NCBI GenBank assembly: GCA_029962745.1
Contig: CM057154.1
Coordinates: forward strand, 3,094,590 to 3,158,589
Origin: Echinometra lucunter
Taxonomy: Eukaryota; Echinodermata; Echinoidea; Camarodonta; Echinometridae
Reading direction: 5' to 3'
DNA length: 64,000 bases
Part shown: in pieces, positions 13,401 through 25,400 of the stretch
Numbering within the stretch: position 1 is the stretch's first letter
Layout of the letters: each line of letters opens with the position of its first letter
Notes under the pieces: model-generated
Database searches by the model: none
What the model saw: only the letters and a program-made list of their open reading frames with translations
What the model was told of the DNA's origin: nothing
Program-made: the position numbers and the translations under genes

Positions 13401-16400
13401 CATGTATGAAATTTAAGGCAGAGATAATATTTTCAAGCTTAAAGCATACACAGTAACTACATGTAGTCCGGGATTTTTAAAAAATTCATTAAACTCATAC
13501 GCTTAATTTTGGATCACATGCCCGCATCACCCAGTCCCTCTAGAAAAAGTAATACAGTTACAATCACAGACACACACAGCAGGGAAAGTCAGATAGCACT
13601 CATGGAAGTGTAGTCTGTTGTGAAAAACCCTACTTTTCATATTTTAGAATACATATTCATTTCACAAGAGATGAAAGAGAAAGTCAAATATCACAATAAA
13701 AGTAGGTTTCAAACATCTTTTCAGATTTGAGGTGATTTTTACTTTTTGATTTTCAATCATCTCACAGCTTACGCGAATGACCATACGTGGGACTGATCTA
13801 AGACATCTGGCGATTTCGGTAATTTCTGACTCATTTTCAGGAGATAGATTTCTTGAACTAAATATGCAGAGGGATCTGACACTATATTTCCGAACTGAAA
13901 TAATCACTGGATGGCATATTGGTAGGATTCTAGGATGATATTTTCGGAAAACCTCGTACAGAAATCAGTAGAATGTCAAGTGTATTGTGAGGTCTTAGTG
14001 CACTACAAACAATATTATATACTGTGTATACATACATGTATGTATGAGCTTTCAAGCTGAGCTAGCTAGCTGCACCAGCTAGGAGTAAGAGCGCGATGAC
14101 TTGCGCACCCGAAATGATGTTCAGGGGCGCAGTACGAGCGCATTTGCGCTCGCGCGCCTTAAAAATGAAGGACTGCAAATCTGGAATAGAGGAGAGAAAT
14201 AATGATGGATTTAGGGCTCTCTTGAATTGCAAGTTGTTTCTGACGATGGGTGCTTGAAGAGTGTTTAAACGCATCCAGACTTCCCAACCTTTCTGACTGA
14301 AAAATAGGGATGATTTTGCTCAAAATTAGGAAAGAAACAGCATTTCCCATAGGAGTGTGTAGTAAATTTATCAAGAAAAATAGGAAAATCATATCGAAAC
14401 AAGAGTTTGGAATGGTCAAAATTCAGATTCTTTCCTCCAAATTCAGAATGGTTGGGAGGTCTGCGCATCGCCTGTCCAGAGCCTCTCACAATCTAGAATA
14501 GAGGGAAATATTGATAGATGTAGTCTGTAATTGAGTACCACTATTTTTCTGACACTAGGCACAAATAAAGTGCTCCAAATACCAAGTTTGTCCTAAGGCT
14601 CTTACAATCTGAAATAGGAAAGATATGTGGTTCAATTCTGCTGTATTTTACCTTAGGTGCCCTATGAAAATTAAGGTATAGCTGTATTAATGTAAGGTGA
14701 GCTAATGTGGGAACCATATAATATAAATTTTACAGAAGTAATAAGTACAGGATAATTTTTTTTTTTCAATTTGTATGGAATGGGAATTTTTTCATTTGTT
14801 TAATACAGGGACCAGCTAGTTCCCATAAGCAGTGGGTTAAATGAGACATGTGTGTTTTTTTTTAGTCCTAGGCCCCATTTCACAAAACTTGTTATCAATA
14901 ATAAGTTGCAATGACCGTTACAAGCTACTGAAATCCTTGTATCTGATTGGCTAAGAGCAATTTGTCATAGAAATGTGGCAGTTGTTACTGATAACAAGTT
15001 TTATGAAATGGGGCCCTGCTATGTCACAAAAGGTCTCCCAACCCCACAGACTCACCCTTCAAGAAAATTCTCTAATGTCATAACACATGTACTTTCTGAA
15101 CTTTTCCTGCCGTGTGATGTTTGCAAACAGCTTTCTTAATTCTAACAGAGCGGTACATCCTTTAACTTTCTATCTATGTAATCTATGCTAATCTCCTGCT
15201 GGTCTATGTCGGCTACACTTCCTGTAGAATGTGAAACTGGAAATGGATCCTTGAGTCTCGTACACACATAACATGGCAAACCACCTTTAACCCATTCATG
15301 ACAGAGGTCCACATTTTGTGGTTTGGCCTAATATCTTTTGATGCAAAGCCCTAAAAATCATACCAAATACATGAGCAGAAAGAGCAAAAAATTCTACACA
15401 AACTGTGCCCATTTTGGTTGCATCAATATTTTTGTTTGATGCTAAAAAATTTTCAAAGGAAAATAAGCATTAAAATCCTAAAATTGGCAATGTGATAGAA
15501 AGTTTAAAATCACTGTTTTCCCCTGCAAATTGGCAACTTTCTGACTTCTCATCATAATTTCTGTCAATTTACATTCATTTCAGATATATGATGTTTTATA
15601 AGAAAGCAATAAAATAAAAATGTTGGTGTTGCCAATTTGAAGAATAAAAGTTGATCAAATTAGGCTTTAAATAATTCCTGTCACGAATGGGTTAAAAACA
15701 TGCTGAATCCGAATGAAAAGACATGGACAAAGTATACACTGATTCCTGTATCTCATAAAGCAGAGATACATGAGAACACTTTGGTTGAAAGTGGCAACTT
15801 GTATTGTCCTTCCACTTGCCATGCATTATGTTAACACAAGAGATGATTTTTATTTGACATTGGCTGTTTTTTAGATGGTTTAGCCATGCTATACGTGAAC
15901 AATGCTTTAGTTTTGATGCCTGCCAAGCAGGTTTTGATGAGTTCTTAATGACTCTATATAAATCTGTGTGAATGCATTTTCTTCACGTGAAAAGTGTCCT
16001 TCCATTGGAATGTGCCTTGAAACCAAAAACTGAAATTTCAAACCACTTTTGGAGTGGTTGAGTCGAAGGAGAAAAAGCATGACTAAATTTGATCATGAAA
16101 TCCTTCCTCTCCCTCATATGGGAAATAAATTACTTAAAAATCAATAAAATGCACCAGACATAACTATTGTGCAATTTATAGTTATAATGTGAAATACAAA
16201 AAAGAAATTTTATGATCAATTATGAGAGACAAAGAACCAGAAACGTTTGCCTCAGGGAATATTTTAACAAAGATATAATGTTGGACTCGGTTATGAACGA
16301 CATTGTATTAGATAACGTGTTGGGTTAACGTCAGAGGATTCTGTTAATTAAGACTTGCTTACAACTGAAGGAGCAAATCCCACAGTAAACCTTTGCCGTT

Positions 16401-19400
16401 TTTTTTTTTTTTTTTTTTTTTTGGGGGGGGGGGTTTGCACATACATGGATGATAAAAGAGGAGGCATAAAAAAAACCCCCAAAACGCCATGAATAACACT
16501 GTACTAGATAATGTGTCGCGTTTAACGTCAGAGGATTCTGTTAAGACTTGCTCACAAATGAAGCAGCAAATCCCACAGTAAACCCCTGCCATTTTTTGGC
16601 ACATAAATGGATGGCATAAGAGGGTACAAAAAAAAAAAACCAAAGCCAAGGCAGCTAAACGGTGTGGACAATCAAATTCTCATAGAGTCAGTGCAAAAAA
16701 TGACGTCACGTTGTCTGCGCTTGTCCGGCAAAACCCTCTTTTGTTTGAGCGTGAACTATTATTGATGCCCATCTCATTATCATGAGTGGCATGCTAAACT
16801 AAAAACATGGTGGTTTGCCTCCGGGTATCTGAATGAGCTTTTAGAGTGGGAAATTTGCAGCAACCCATGTGTTGTCATACAAAGAGATGTTTGAGACAGA
16901 ATGGTAAATACTTGACCTGAATTCTTGACAGGAATTATTTTGAGTCTAATTTGATCAGCTTTTATTCTTCAAATTAGTAACACCAACACTTTTTCTTTTA
17001 TTGCTATATTTTTCTTATAAAATGTCAAATATCTGAAATAAATATAAATATAAATTGACAGAAAGTATGATGAGAAGTCAAAAAGTTGCCAATTTGCAGG
17101 GGAAAAAGGTGATTTTAAACTTTTCATCACATTGCCAATTTAAGGATTTCAGTGCTTATTTTCATTAAGAAAAATTTCAGCATCAAACAACAAATACTGA
17201 CCTAACCAAAATAGGCACAGTATGTGTAGAATTTTTTGCTCTTTCTGCTCATGTATTTGGTATGATTTTTAGGGCTCTGCATCAAAAATTATTAGGCCAA
17301 ACCACAAAATGTGGACCCTCTGTCACAAAATGGGTTAACCCACCTGTCCGGCGATAGGTTTCTGACATGCTGCACACATTCCCTTAGCCATGGTCTGGAC
17401 GCCTTGTCTGCTGACGTCCGAGTTGAGATGCCCCAGCATGGAATCCAGCTGACTGGGCTGGGATGGGGCGTAGCTCTGCTGTGGGGGTGCTCCAGGCTGC
17501 TGGGAGGGGTACTGCTGACCTCCTGCTGCTGGAGGTGCGGGTGTGTTGTTGATGTTGACCATGTTGGGAGGGGGGTGGGCTGGCTTAGGTGGTGGGGTCA
17601 CCTTGTGGGGTTGTGCATAGGCGGGTTCCTGGGTTACAGGGTCTGATGGTGAAAGCTGGGTTTGGAAGAGACAGAAAAATGTGCCATTGTTAGAAATTAC
17701 ATTTTTAATCTTTATCAAAAGCATCTCAAAATTATACTTTCAGAGACCATAGCACCACTCACTGACACATGGCATTACATCATCCTACATTAGCTTACAT
17801 CATAGCTTCAAGGAGCTGCAGACAGGGATTATCACTAAAAGGGTTAAAAAATTAAGTTATGAAATTATATCAATCACTTGAGAACCATCGATGGCCAAAA
17901 AATAAATTAATTGTACATGAACATGTACAATTTTTACATTAGAAATATTAGATGAAATAATGAAAAGAATATGTCAAGCATTTAAATAACTAACATTATG
18001 TAGAACATATTCTACCCTCTTTTAAAAGAAATTCTAAAGAGTGTATGCCAAAGAGCAGAACATCTTTAAGTGCTTGTGCATGAAATTCAGGGGACAAAGT
18101 TGCTTCATGAAACATTACATTATATGTAGTAGAGGCAGTGGCGTAATGAGCCAAAATATTTGGGGGGGCTCAATCTCTGCAAGGAGCGAAGTGACCAATC
18201 CTGAGGGACCGAGCCTGGGATACCCCCCCCCCCTCACGATATGGAGCTTTTTCATTTTTTCGACTTAAATATGTGCAATCTGCAAAACCTGTAAAGAAAA
18301 TTCCAACTTCAGTTCAGTTCAATTTTCATTTTTTCTCACTTCCAACAAAAGAAGTAAATATCATGAAAAATAAACATTTGAAGTACAATACATGCAATAT
18401 GAAACATCAAATTTGATGACATGTACTATTATGGATAAACGGGTCATGTATCTACCGACCGGAACAGGATTTTTTTTCATGAACTTGGAAACATGCAGCC
18501 CAAATAATCTTCGCAAGTTTCAAACAAATGCCAGCGTTACACAAAATACCTTATTAATTATGATAATAATACAGACAAAGACACTATGAGCACGCGAAGT
18601 GTGTGAATCAGTTACTGAGCGCGAAAGCGCGCTCCTTAGGGGGGGGGGAGAGGGTGCAGGGAGGGGGAGTTTCCCCCCTCCCAAGCTCCGACGTTTCTTT
18701 GAATTGTTCCTGTCTGCTCCCGCTGTTGTTACGTTCTCTTACCTTTTTCTTTTTTCGCTCCCGCTTTTTTTCCTTTATTTTTTCTTTTTTTCTTTCTTTT
18801 TTGTTGGCGTTTTGGAGGGGGCGCCCCCATCGCCCCCCCTCGCCCCCCCCCCTTGGCTACGTGGGTGCACTCCCATGGTATAGGAGTTTTTTGCAGTATT
18901 GATGGTTTGTAACTCTGTAAAAGAACACTATTTGGGACTACAAACTTAAAGCCCGTGTCTAGTTTTGGTAAATCTAAGAATTTTCATTATCAAAGTTTGA
19001 ATCCATTGTCAGATAAACAGATAAAACGAAGTGTTATATCATAAAACACATTAGTATTGATATTATGCGTGTTTTCTGCCTTGCTATACATGCTATTTGG
19101 GAAATTGTGAATGCGTTACTTAACAGTAGAAAGGGAGTCTAGGGAGAAATAATGAAATTCGTGTGATATCATTAATATAAAATTGAAAATAAACCATGGT
19201 TGAAATTTATTTGGGGGGGCTGGTGCCCCCCCAAGCCCCCCCCCCCCCTCCAGTATGCCAGTGAGTAGAGGTGTAGTAGTGTTGTTTTACACTCTTGCAC
19301 ACTCAACTGGAAAAGTGAAGATTGTGCATTCAATCCCCAGCACAGCACTTATGTCCTTGTGCAAGGCATTTCATCTACATTGCTGTTATACATGTATCAT

Positions 19401-22400
19401 AGTAAAAATATCCCCTAGAAAGGATTGCTCTTCAAATGCCCTCATATTGGAAATATGACAAGAACAAGCTGAAAAGTTTGGAGGTAACATTCATACAAGA
19501 TTTGTGTGTGGTCCCATATATTCATTTCTTTGTGCAGTGCAAGTACCTTTTGAGGAAAGTAAGTGAATTTTCCATCGATTCAATAATCTCCAAATCTCAC
19601 ACTAGACACCTGTGTCTATATACAACTAAACTAACTCTCCCAGTTGATTTGGAACATTTTCTTTCACATCATGATCGCATGACCAGAACTCCAGATTATC
19701 TTCAAGTATAGGCATATCAATACTAATGTGTGCACATGTGTTTTTTTTTTCAATAAGTAATAAATGAATAGAATATTCTCATCATCTCATATCATCCTAA
19801 ATACCTGGAAGTCTGATAGTGATGCCATGAGGTCATCCAGCTCCTTGGTAGCCGATGATGCAGTCCTCAGAGGAGGTTGACTAATCTGAGGCTGACCTCC
19901 TGGTCCTGGGGGTGGAGCATGGGTGTTGTTTGTCATCACCCTGCTGATTGGCTGCTGCTGATGCTGGGAGGAAGGGGGTGGGGCTGACTGCTGGGTGGGT
20001 GCTACCTGGGGTGGCTGGGAGTGTGTGGTGTAGGTCTTAGTTGTTGTCTCCACTGTGTAACTGTTACAGGGATGATAATAAACATCGTAGCAAAGATTAT
20101 GTATTTTGGATCAAGATTCTGTTTCTCTAATTATCTATGCATGAAAGCTCTAATGCTATTCACACTTATTTGGCTTGCGTATTGCTGCGTATTCACCAAA
20201 CGCAGACATAAGCAGTCATACCCAATAAAGCACAATGAAACATGCTCTCGTCGTACTCAATGCGCAGACTAGCGCATAGACCTGCGCTGGTTGCTCGCTA
20301 GTTTTAAAAAATTTTAAATTATCGCAAGCAAGCGCAAGGTCAAATCATCACTTTTTTAGAGCACTTGTCATTGCCTATAGCTGCGTTTCTTGCACAATTT
20401 ACCTCGCTTTAGCTCACTGTTGTTCGCATGATTGCGCGTAATGTTGCGCTGTTGCTTGCACACCACTCGCAGCAGCAAGAACCGCTGCGTTAGTGCTCGA
20501 TGTACTGCGAGTTTAGCTCGTACGCCAATTGCTTTTTATAAGCAGCATAATACGAGCTAGATACGCAATAGTGTGACTGCTCGCGTCAGATTTGCTGCGT
20601 ATTGCCCGGCGTACTGCTGGGTATGGCTGCGAATTGATAGCGCAGCAATACGCAAGCCAAATACGCAAAGGTGTGAACGTAGCATTAAGGCTGCCGCACA
20701 TGACATGCTTTTCTTGCGAGGCATCTCTTGCGCCTGATGCGTCTGAGTTGAGGCATGCGATCCAAGCGCAGGAATTCAACATGTTGAATTCCTGCGCTTG
20801 TCCTTGCGACTGGCTTCAGACTAGCTTGCGCTTGAATTTCTTGGTTGATGACGTCATTTTCAAGCATAAGCTGAGCGCAGCGCAAGAAAAGCGTGTCGTG
20901 TGTGGCGGCCATAAAGCATCTCTGCCTGCACAATGATCTAAGGTAAAATCAAATATGAGCAAAGGCATCTACACAGCTCTAAATAAATCAATAAAGGATA
21001 CATGTTCATGGTCTAATCAACACCACAAGAAAAGTTAACACTTCACTCTTTCTGATCTTTGCTCAAGTGATATTCATACACATCATACAAACCTTTCAAC
21101 CTTTCTGACTGAAAAATAGGGATGATTTTGCTCAAAATTAGGAAAGAAACAGCATTTCCCATAGGAGTGTGCAGTAAATTGATCAAGAAAAATAGGAAAA
21201 TCATATCGAAACAAGAGCTTAGAATGGTCAAAATTCAGAATCTTTCCTCCAAATTCCGAATGGTTGGGAGGTCTGCATAATATGTATTTCTGTTCTGAGT
21301 AACTCCATACATGTCACTTGGACTTACTGACAAACTTCATGACAAACAACCATATGATTGTACTTTCCTAAATAAAATTGACTTGTTTGTTAAGTCCAGA
21401 GAATTTGAGAATTCAAAACCACAAGTTTAGTGTAAAGTACTGGTAGTAACTCTAGTAGGTTTATCATTTGAGAAGTCATTGAGATAAATATGACATTTGA
21501 AATTTAAAAATAGAATGGAATAAAATGAATTAAATAATTCAATACTCTAAAAAAAGGAAAGTTTCTGGTACTGATGGTTGATTTACCTTGCTGGTGTAAC
21601 TGTTCCTACAAGGTCATCTAGCATGTCATTGAGGTCACTGACCCCTCCTCCTCCTCCTCCTCCTCCTCCTCCCACGTTAGTCCGAGGAGGTTTCACCATT
21701 CCTGCTGCAGGGGGTGGCGGCTTGGGTGGAGGGGCGGAAGCTGGGGAAAATAAATACAGAAGGTTTGAAATTTTGGGTCCATTTTCGAATGAAGAGTGTT
21801 TAATATATATCAAAGCTAAAAATGATTTCCTGTAGTTGAAATTGTTATTATTTTCATTATTATTATCATCATCTTGTTTTCAATTCAGCAAAGACAACCA
21901 AGAAAACAGAATACAAAACAATAATAGAATCACATAGATAATAATGAAAATATACTGATTTCAAATTGATTTTGCTTAAATAAGAATTTTCAAAAAGGAG
22001 ACTAAATACCGTTTGCCTTTAATTCTGGCAAGTGCAAATAATCAAGAAGAGAAGCACATGCCATTACTTTGGCATGCTGTCAAAGATGTTAGATCAAACT
22101 GCAAACAATTCTGGGTACGTGTATACAGATACACAGCACATCGGTGCCAAATTCACTGAAGCCTACATGTACATGTATATGACTTGAACCAATTGCTTGA
22201 ATTATTTCAATTGTAAACCTCATGCATGGTCCTGTCATTTGAAACATCAACTGCAGTATAGACACATTGCTTGACTAATAATTGTAATGCATTCATCCTT
22301 TGCAATACATCATCAAAAGAAGTGCATAATCATCATTATAAACAGATTGGCCTGAATTCACAATAGAGATTGATTTCAAACCATAAGCGTAGCAAGTGAA

Positions 22401-25400
22401 AGTCCTTTTATCCAGTGGGCATGCAGTAGTGTGCTCACATACACTTACAGTATCCAACAAAAGTAAGTACACCCTTGAGGGTGTGCTTAACTTTTGTTGC
22501 CACAAATTTAAACAAAATCATTCAGCTATCACATTATTGCAATAGAAAAGAGATATTTCCTATCAATACACCAGTCACAGAATTTCGTTCTTCTCTATCA
22601 CAGTTGGAATCCATTTATGTAAGAATTTACATTTGAATTTTAACATTTTGAAAAGGGCGTACTCACTTCTCTTGGATACTGTATTTGTACTGTATGCTTG
22701 ATTAAATCCACAGCAGCGGTCAAAACCATGGTTTAGACATGGTTTAAAGTAAACGTCTATCATGAATTTGGGTTACTGGTTAAGTAATAACTATAATGCA
22801 TTTACATGTATATGTCCATCCTTGCAATACACCATCAAAAGAAGAGCATAATGAGCATTGTAAATAGATGATGATTTGGTGCAATATAGGTACAAATACA
22901 TATTCTGTGCTATAAGTAATCAGCAGCAGCTCATAATAAACTCAATGCATTGCACAGTGTACAAATCACAAGAAAAAATACATGGCTAGTATAAATAAAA
23001 TACCTGCGGGGGACCCCCCAAAAAACCCCACTTTACCTGTAATTACAGGGGTAAACAACAATTAGGAGGTTGAAGAATATAAGGGATAACATAAGACCAT
23101 TCTGTCCCATAAATACCCTGATTCATCAGTCCGTAGACTCTACTCACTAGTTACATTTATGTTTGTTTACTGAGGGTATATTTGAACTTGCAATACTTTT
23201 TTTTGAAGTATCATTGGAAGCTCATAGTGACATGGAACATCAGAACATATCGAGCAAATGGTCTCGTGGTGATTTTGGTACACTTAAAGGCATTGGCTAA
23301 CTTTGTGAGTAGCTGATTTAAAAAATTCTCAAACGAAGATGAAACATGTGTATGAGTACTTGTATTTGTACTCAAAAACCCTGAAACCAACCATAATTTG
23401 GAATGAAAAAGTGTAAGTTAGACGCAAACGGCGATTTTATTATCCTTCGTCTCACGAGACAATCATGAAGAGGACCATTTTGCTTGAATTTGAAAATGCC
23501 ATTATGTGCCTCCCGCTGCGTGATACGCCAATACACACAGTATGGTAAGGTGAGTCATACGCGCATGCGCACTCCTTATGTCTATTCTGTGCAACCGACC
23601 CTCGTATATTTTTTAAACATTGGTTCACATTTTTTATATTTAAAAATACTTCCTGTGGATATTATCCTTTGAAACTTTCAGACTGGTATTTCTACACTAT
23701 AACCCTTATGTTTATCCCATTTTCAAGTAACAAAACAGGATTTTTTTGAAATCATAACAATGTTAACCAATGTCTTTAAGGCTTGCTCAGATATGAGGAG
23801 ACAAATCCATGCAACAAATCCCAGCAATATTTTTAGTGTAAAAGTCAATGGGGTATGAGGCGACAAAAAAATGTCGCCGAGGCAGGAGACATTTTTTGTT
23901 GTCGCCTGACTGCAAAAAGCTGTGGACCAATCAAATTCTTAAAAAGTTAGCGCAAAATAGGTTGTCATGAGTTTAGCTGCGCAACTTTTGATAAAATTCT
24001 CTTTTATTTCAGAGTTGACGAATTAATGCATGTTCATTAACAGAAGTGGGATGGTTTGTCATGCCATATCTGAACACTAAAAATGCTGCGGGGATTTGTT
24101 GTGGGGATTTGTTGCCTCATATGTGAACAAACCTTAAGGGTATGCCATATGAAGAAGCCATTCACGTAACTCACGTTTCTTCTGATGCCTCTTCGTATAC
24201 ATTCTACTGTAAGTTTATCCTCCCTTGGTTGTATTACTTTGCCACAGAATCTCAGAAAATGACCCAGAGAAACCCGCTGAGAAAACAGTGCCAGAGTAGT
24301 CTTGACTAGATATCCAGCACCACAAATATCTCACAATCTAAAGTGATCCTTCTAGAATGCTGAATCCTGACATTAATGTTACAAATATTGATTATTCGGA
24401 ATTCCTTGTAGGCAATCAACTTAAAGAAAGTGTTTTTGGAATTCACTGCCCCATATCAAAAGCCACAGGCACCATGAGAATGAACAACTGCAAGATTTCA
24501 ACCACCAATAGATAAATCAAACGAGGACAGAGTATTTGTTTCCAGTTGAAATCCAAAAAGCAATTGCACTGCTGGAAGAGGCAGACAAAAGAATATGCAA
24601 TATTACTCAGCAAAGAAATTACAGAGAACTATGAAATGGCGTACAAGTTACATGTACAAATTAAGTCCTGGTAGCGAAAAAGTAGCTTTGCAGAATGAAT
24701 TATGTCAGGAATACAACCCCTCCAAGTAGTTTCATGACAAGTGCCACACACATGTAATAAGAGCTGGAAATTAAAAAGCATCTTTGACCATTAAATCACA
24801 ACAACTTCCACTGCAATCATGGCCATATCAGTGATTAGTCACAATGCACAAACCCAGCTAATACAAGAGTGAGCTCAGATGGCATATACATGTAAACTGC
24901 AATGCACAAACACGTCCAGCAAGCACAAGTAATTTTACAAAATGTAGTTTGTCAAACACATTTCCTTAACCATGTAGTGCTTCTCAAACTGACCTCAAGA
25001 CAGGCTCCAGATGATATTTATAGAAAAATGCAAGTATCCATCACCCTTAATTTCATTCATTGACATGAGAATAATAACCAAGTCCGCAATTAGTCACCAT
25101 GCAAAGTCCCATTAAAAAATTAGACTACATAAAACAAAAAAACCAAAAGTAGCAATAACCATTAAATCACAACAATTAGCCAAGAAGATAAATACTTCAA
25201 CTGCAATTAGTCACAACGCAACATCCAACAGATGACAGCAATAATGTCTCCCATAGCTGCAAGCTTTTTACTCCAAAAGTTTCAGTGAATTTCAAAAACA
25301 AGTTGAATATAACAACAAAATGACAGTACAGCAGGAATCGCAGCAGAGTATATTCCTGTGTGCAGCTTAGCCCCTATACCGTTTGTAATGCCGATGATAC

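Larger units (their letters stand above)
12680..17343 (-). other. Paxillin intron inside LIM1, 4.66 kb, repeat-rich
   Basis: Donor CAG|GTGGGT, acceptor CTTCAG. It holds, from low to high coordinate, a 26-bp palindrome, a fold-back at 13051-13155, a dispersed repeat at 14285-14464, the decayed LIM1 exon, the fold-back MITE 14871-15015, two piggyBac-like MITEs (15287-15695 and 16920-17338) and a duplicated MITE remnant at 16300-16850. Confidence 0.85.
17656..19804 (-). other. Paxillin intron between LD4 and LD5 exons
   Basis: 2,149 bp, donor CAG|GTATTT, acceptor AACCCAG. It contains a G/C-run-rich repeat block (18130-19255) and a degenerate SINE-like stretch (19258-19460). No extra paxillin exon recognised. 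Confidence 0.8.
20061..21586 (-). other. Paxillin intron between LD3-like and LD4 exons
   Basis: 1,526 bp, donor AG|GTAAAT, acceptor GTAACAG. Largely filled by two adjacent GC-rich fold-backs (20151-20687 and 20689-20910) and the dispersed repeat at 21097-21276. Confidence 0.85.

Noticed and set aside
17311..17646. 111-codon plus-strand frame opposite a paxillin exon
   Set aside because: It is the antisense shadow of the Pro/Gln-rich LD5 exon; the minus strand gives an exact paxillin match.
18599..18902. Two overlapping plus-strand frames rich in Phe, Pro and Gly
   Set aside because: Low-complexity translation of T-runs and G/C-runs within a repeat block.
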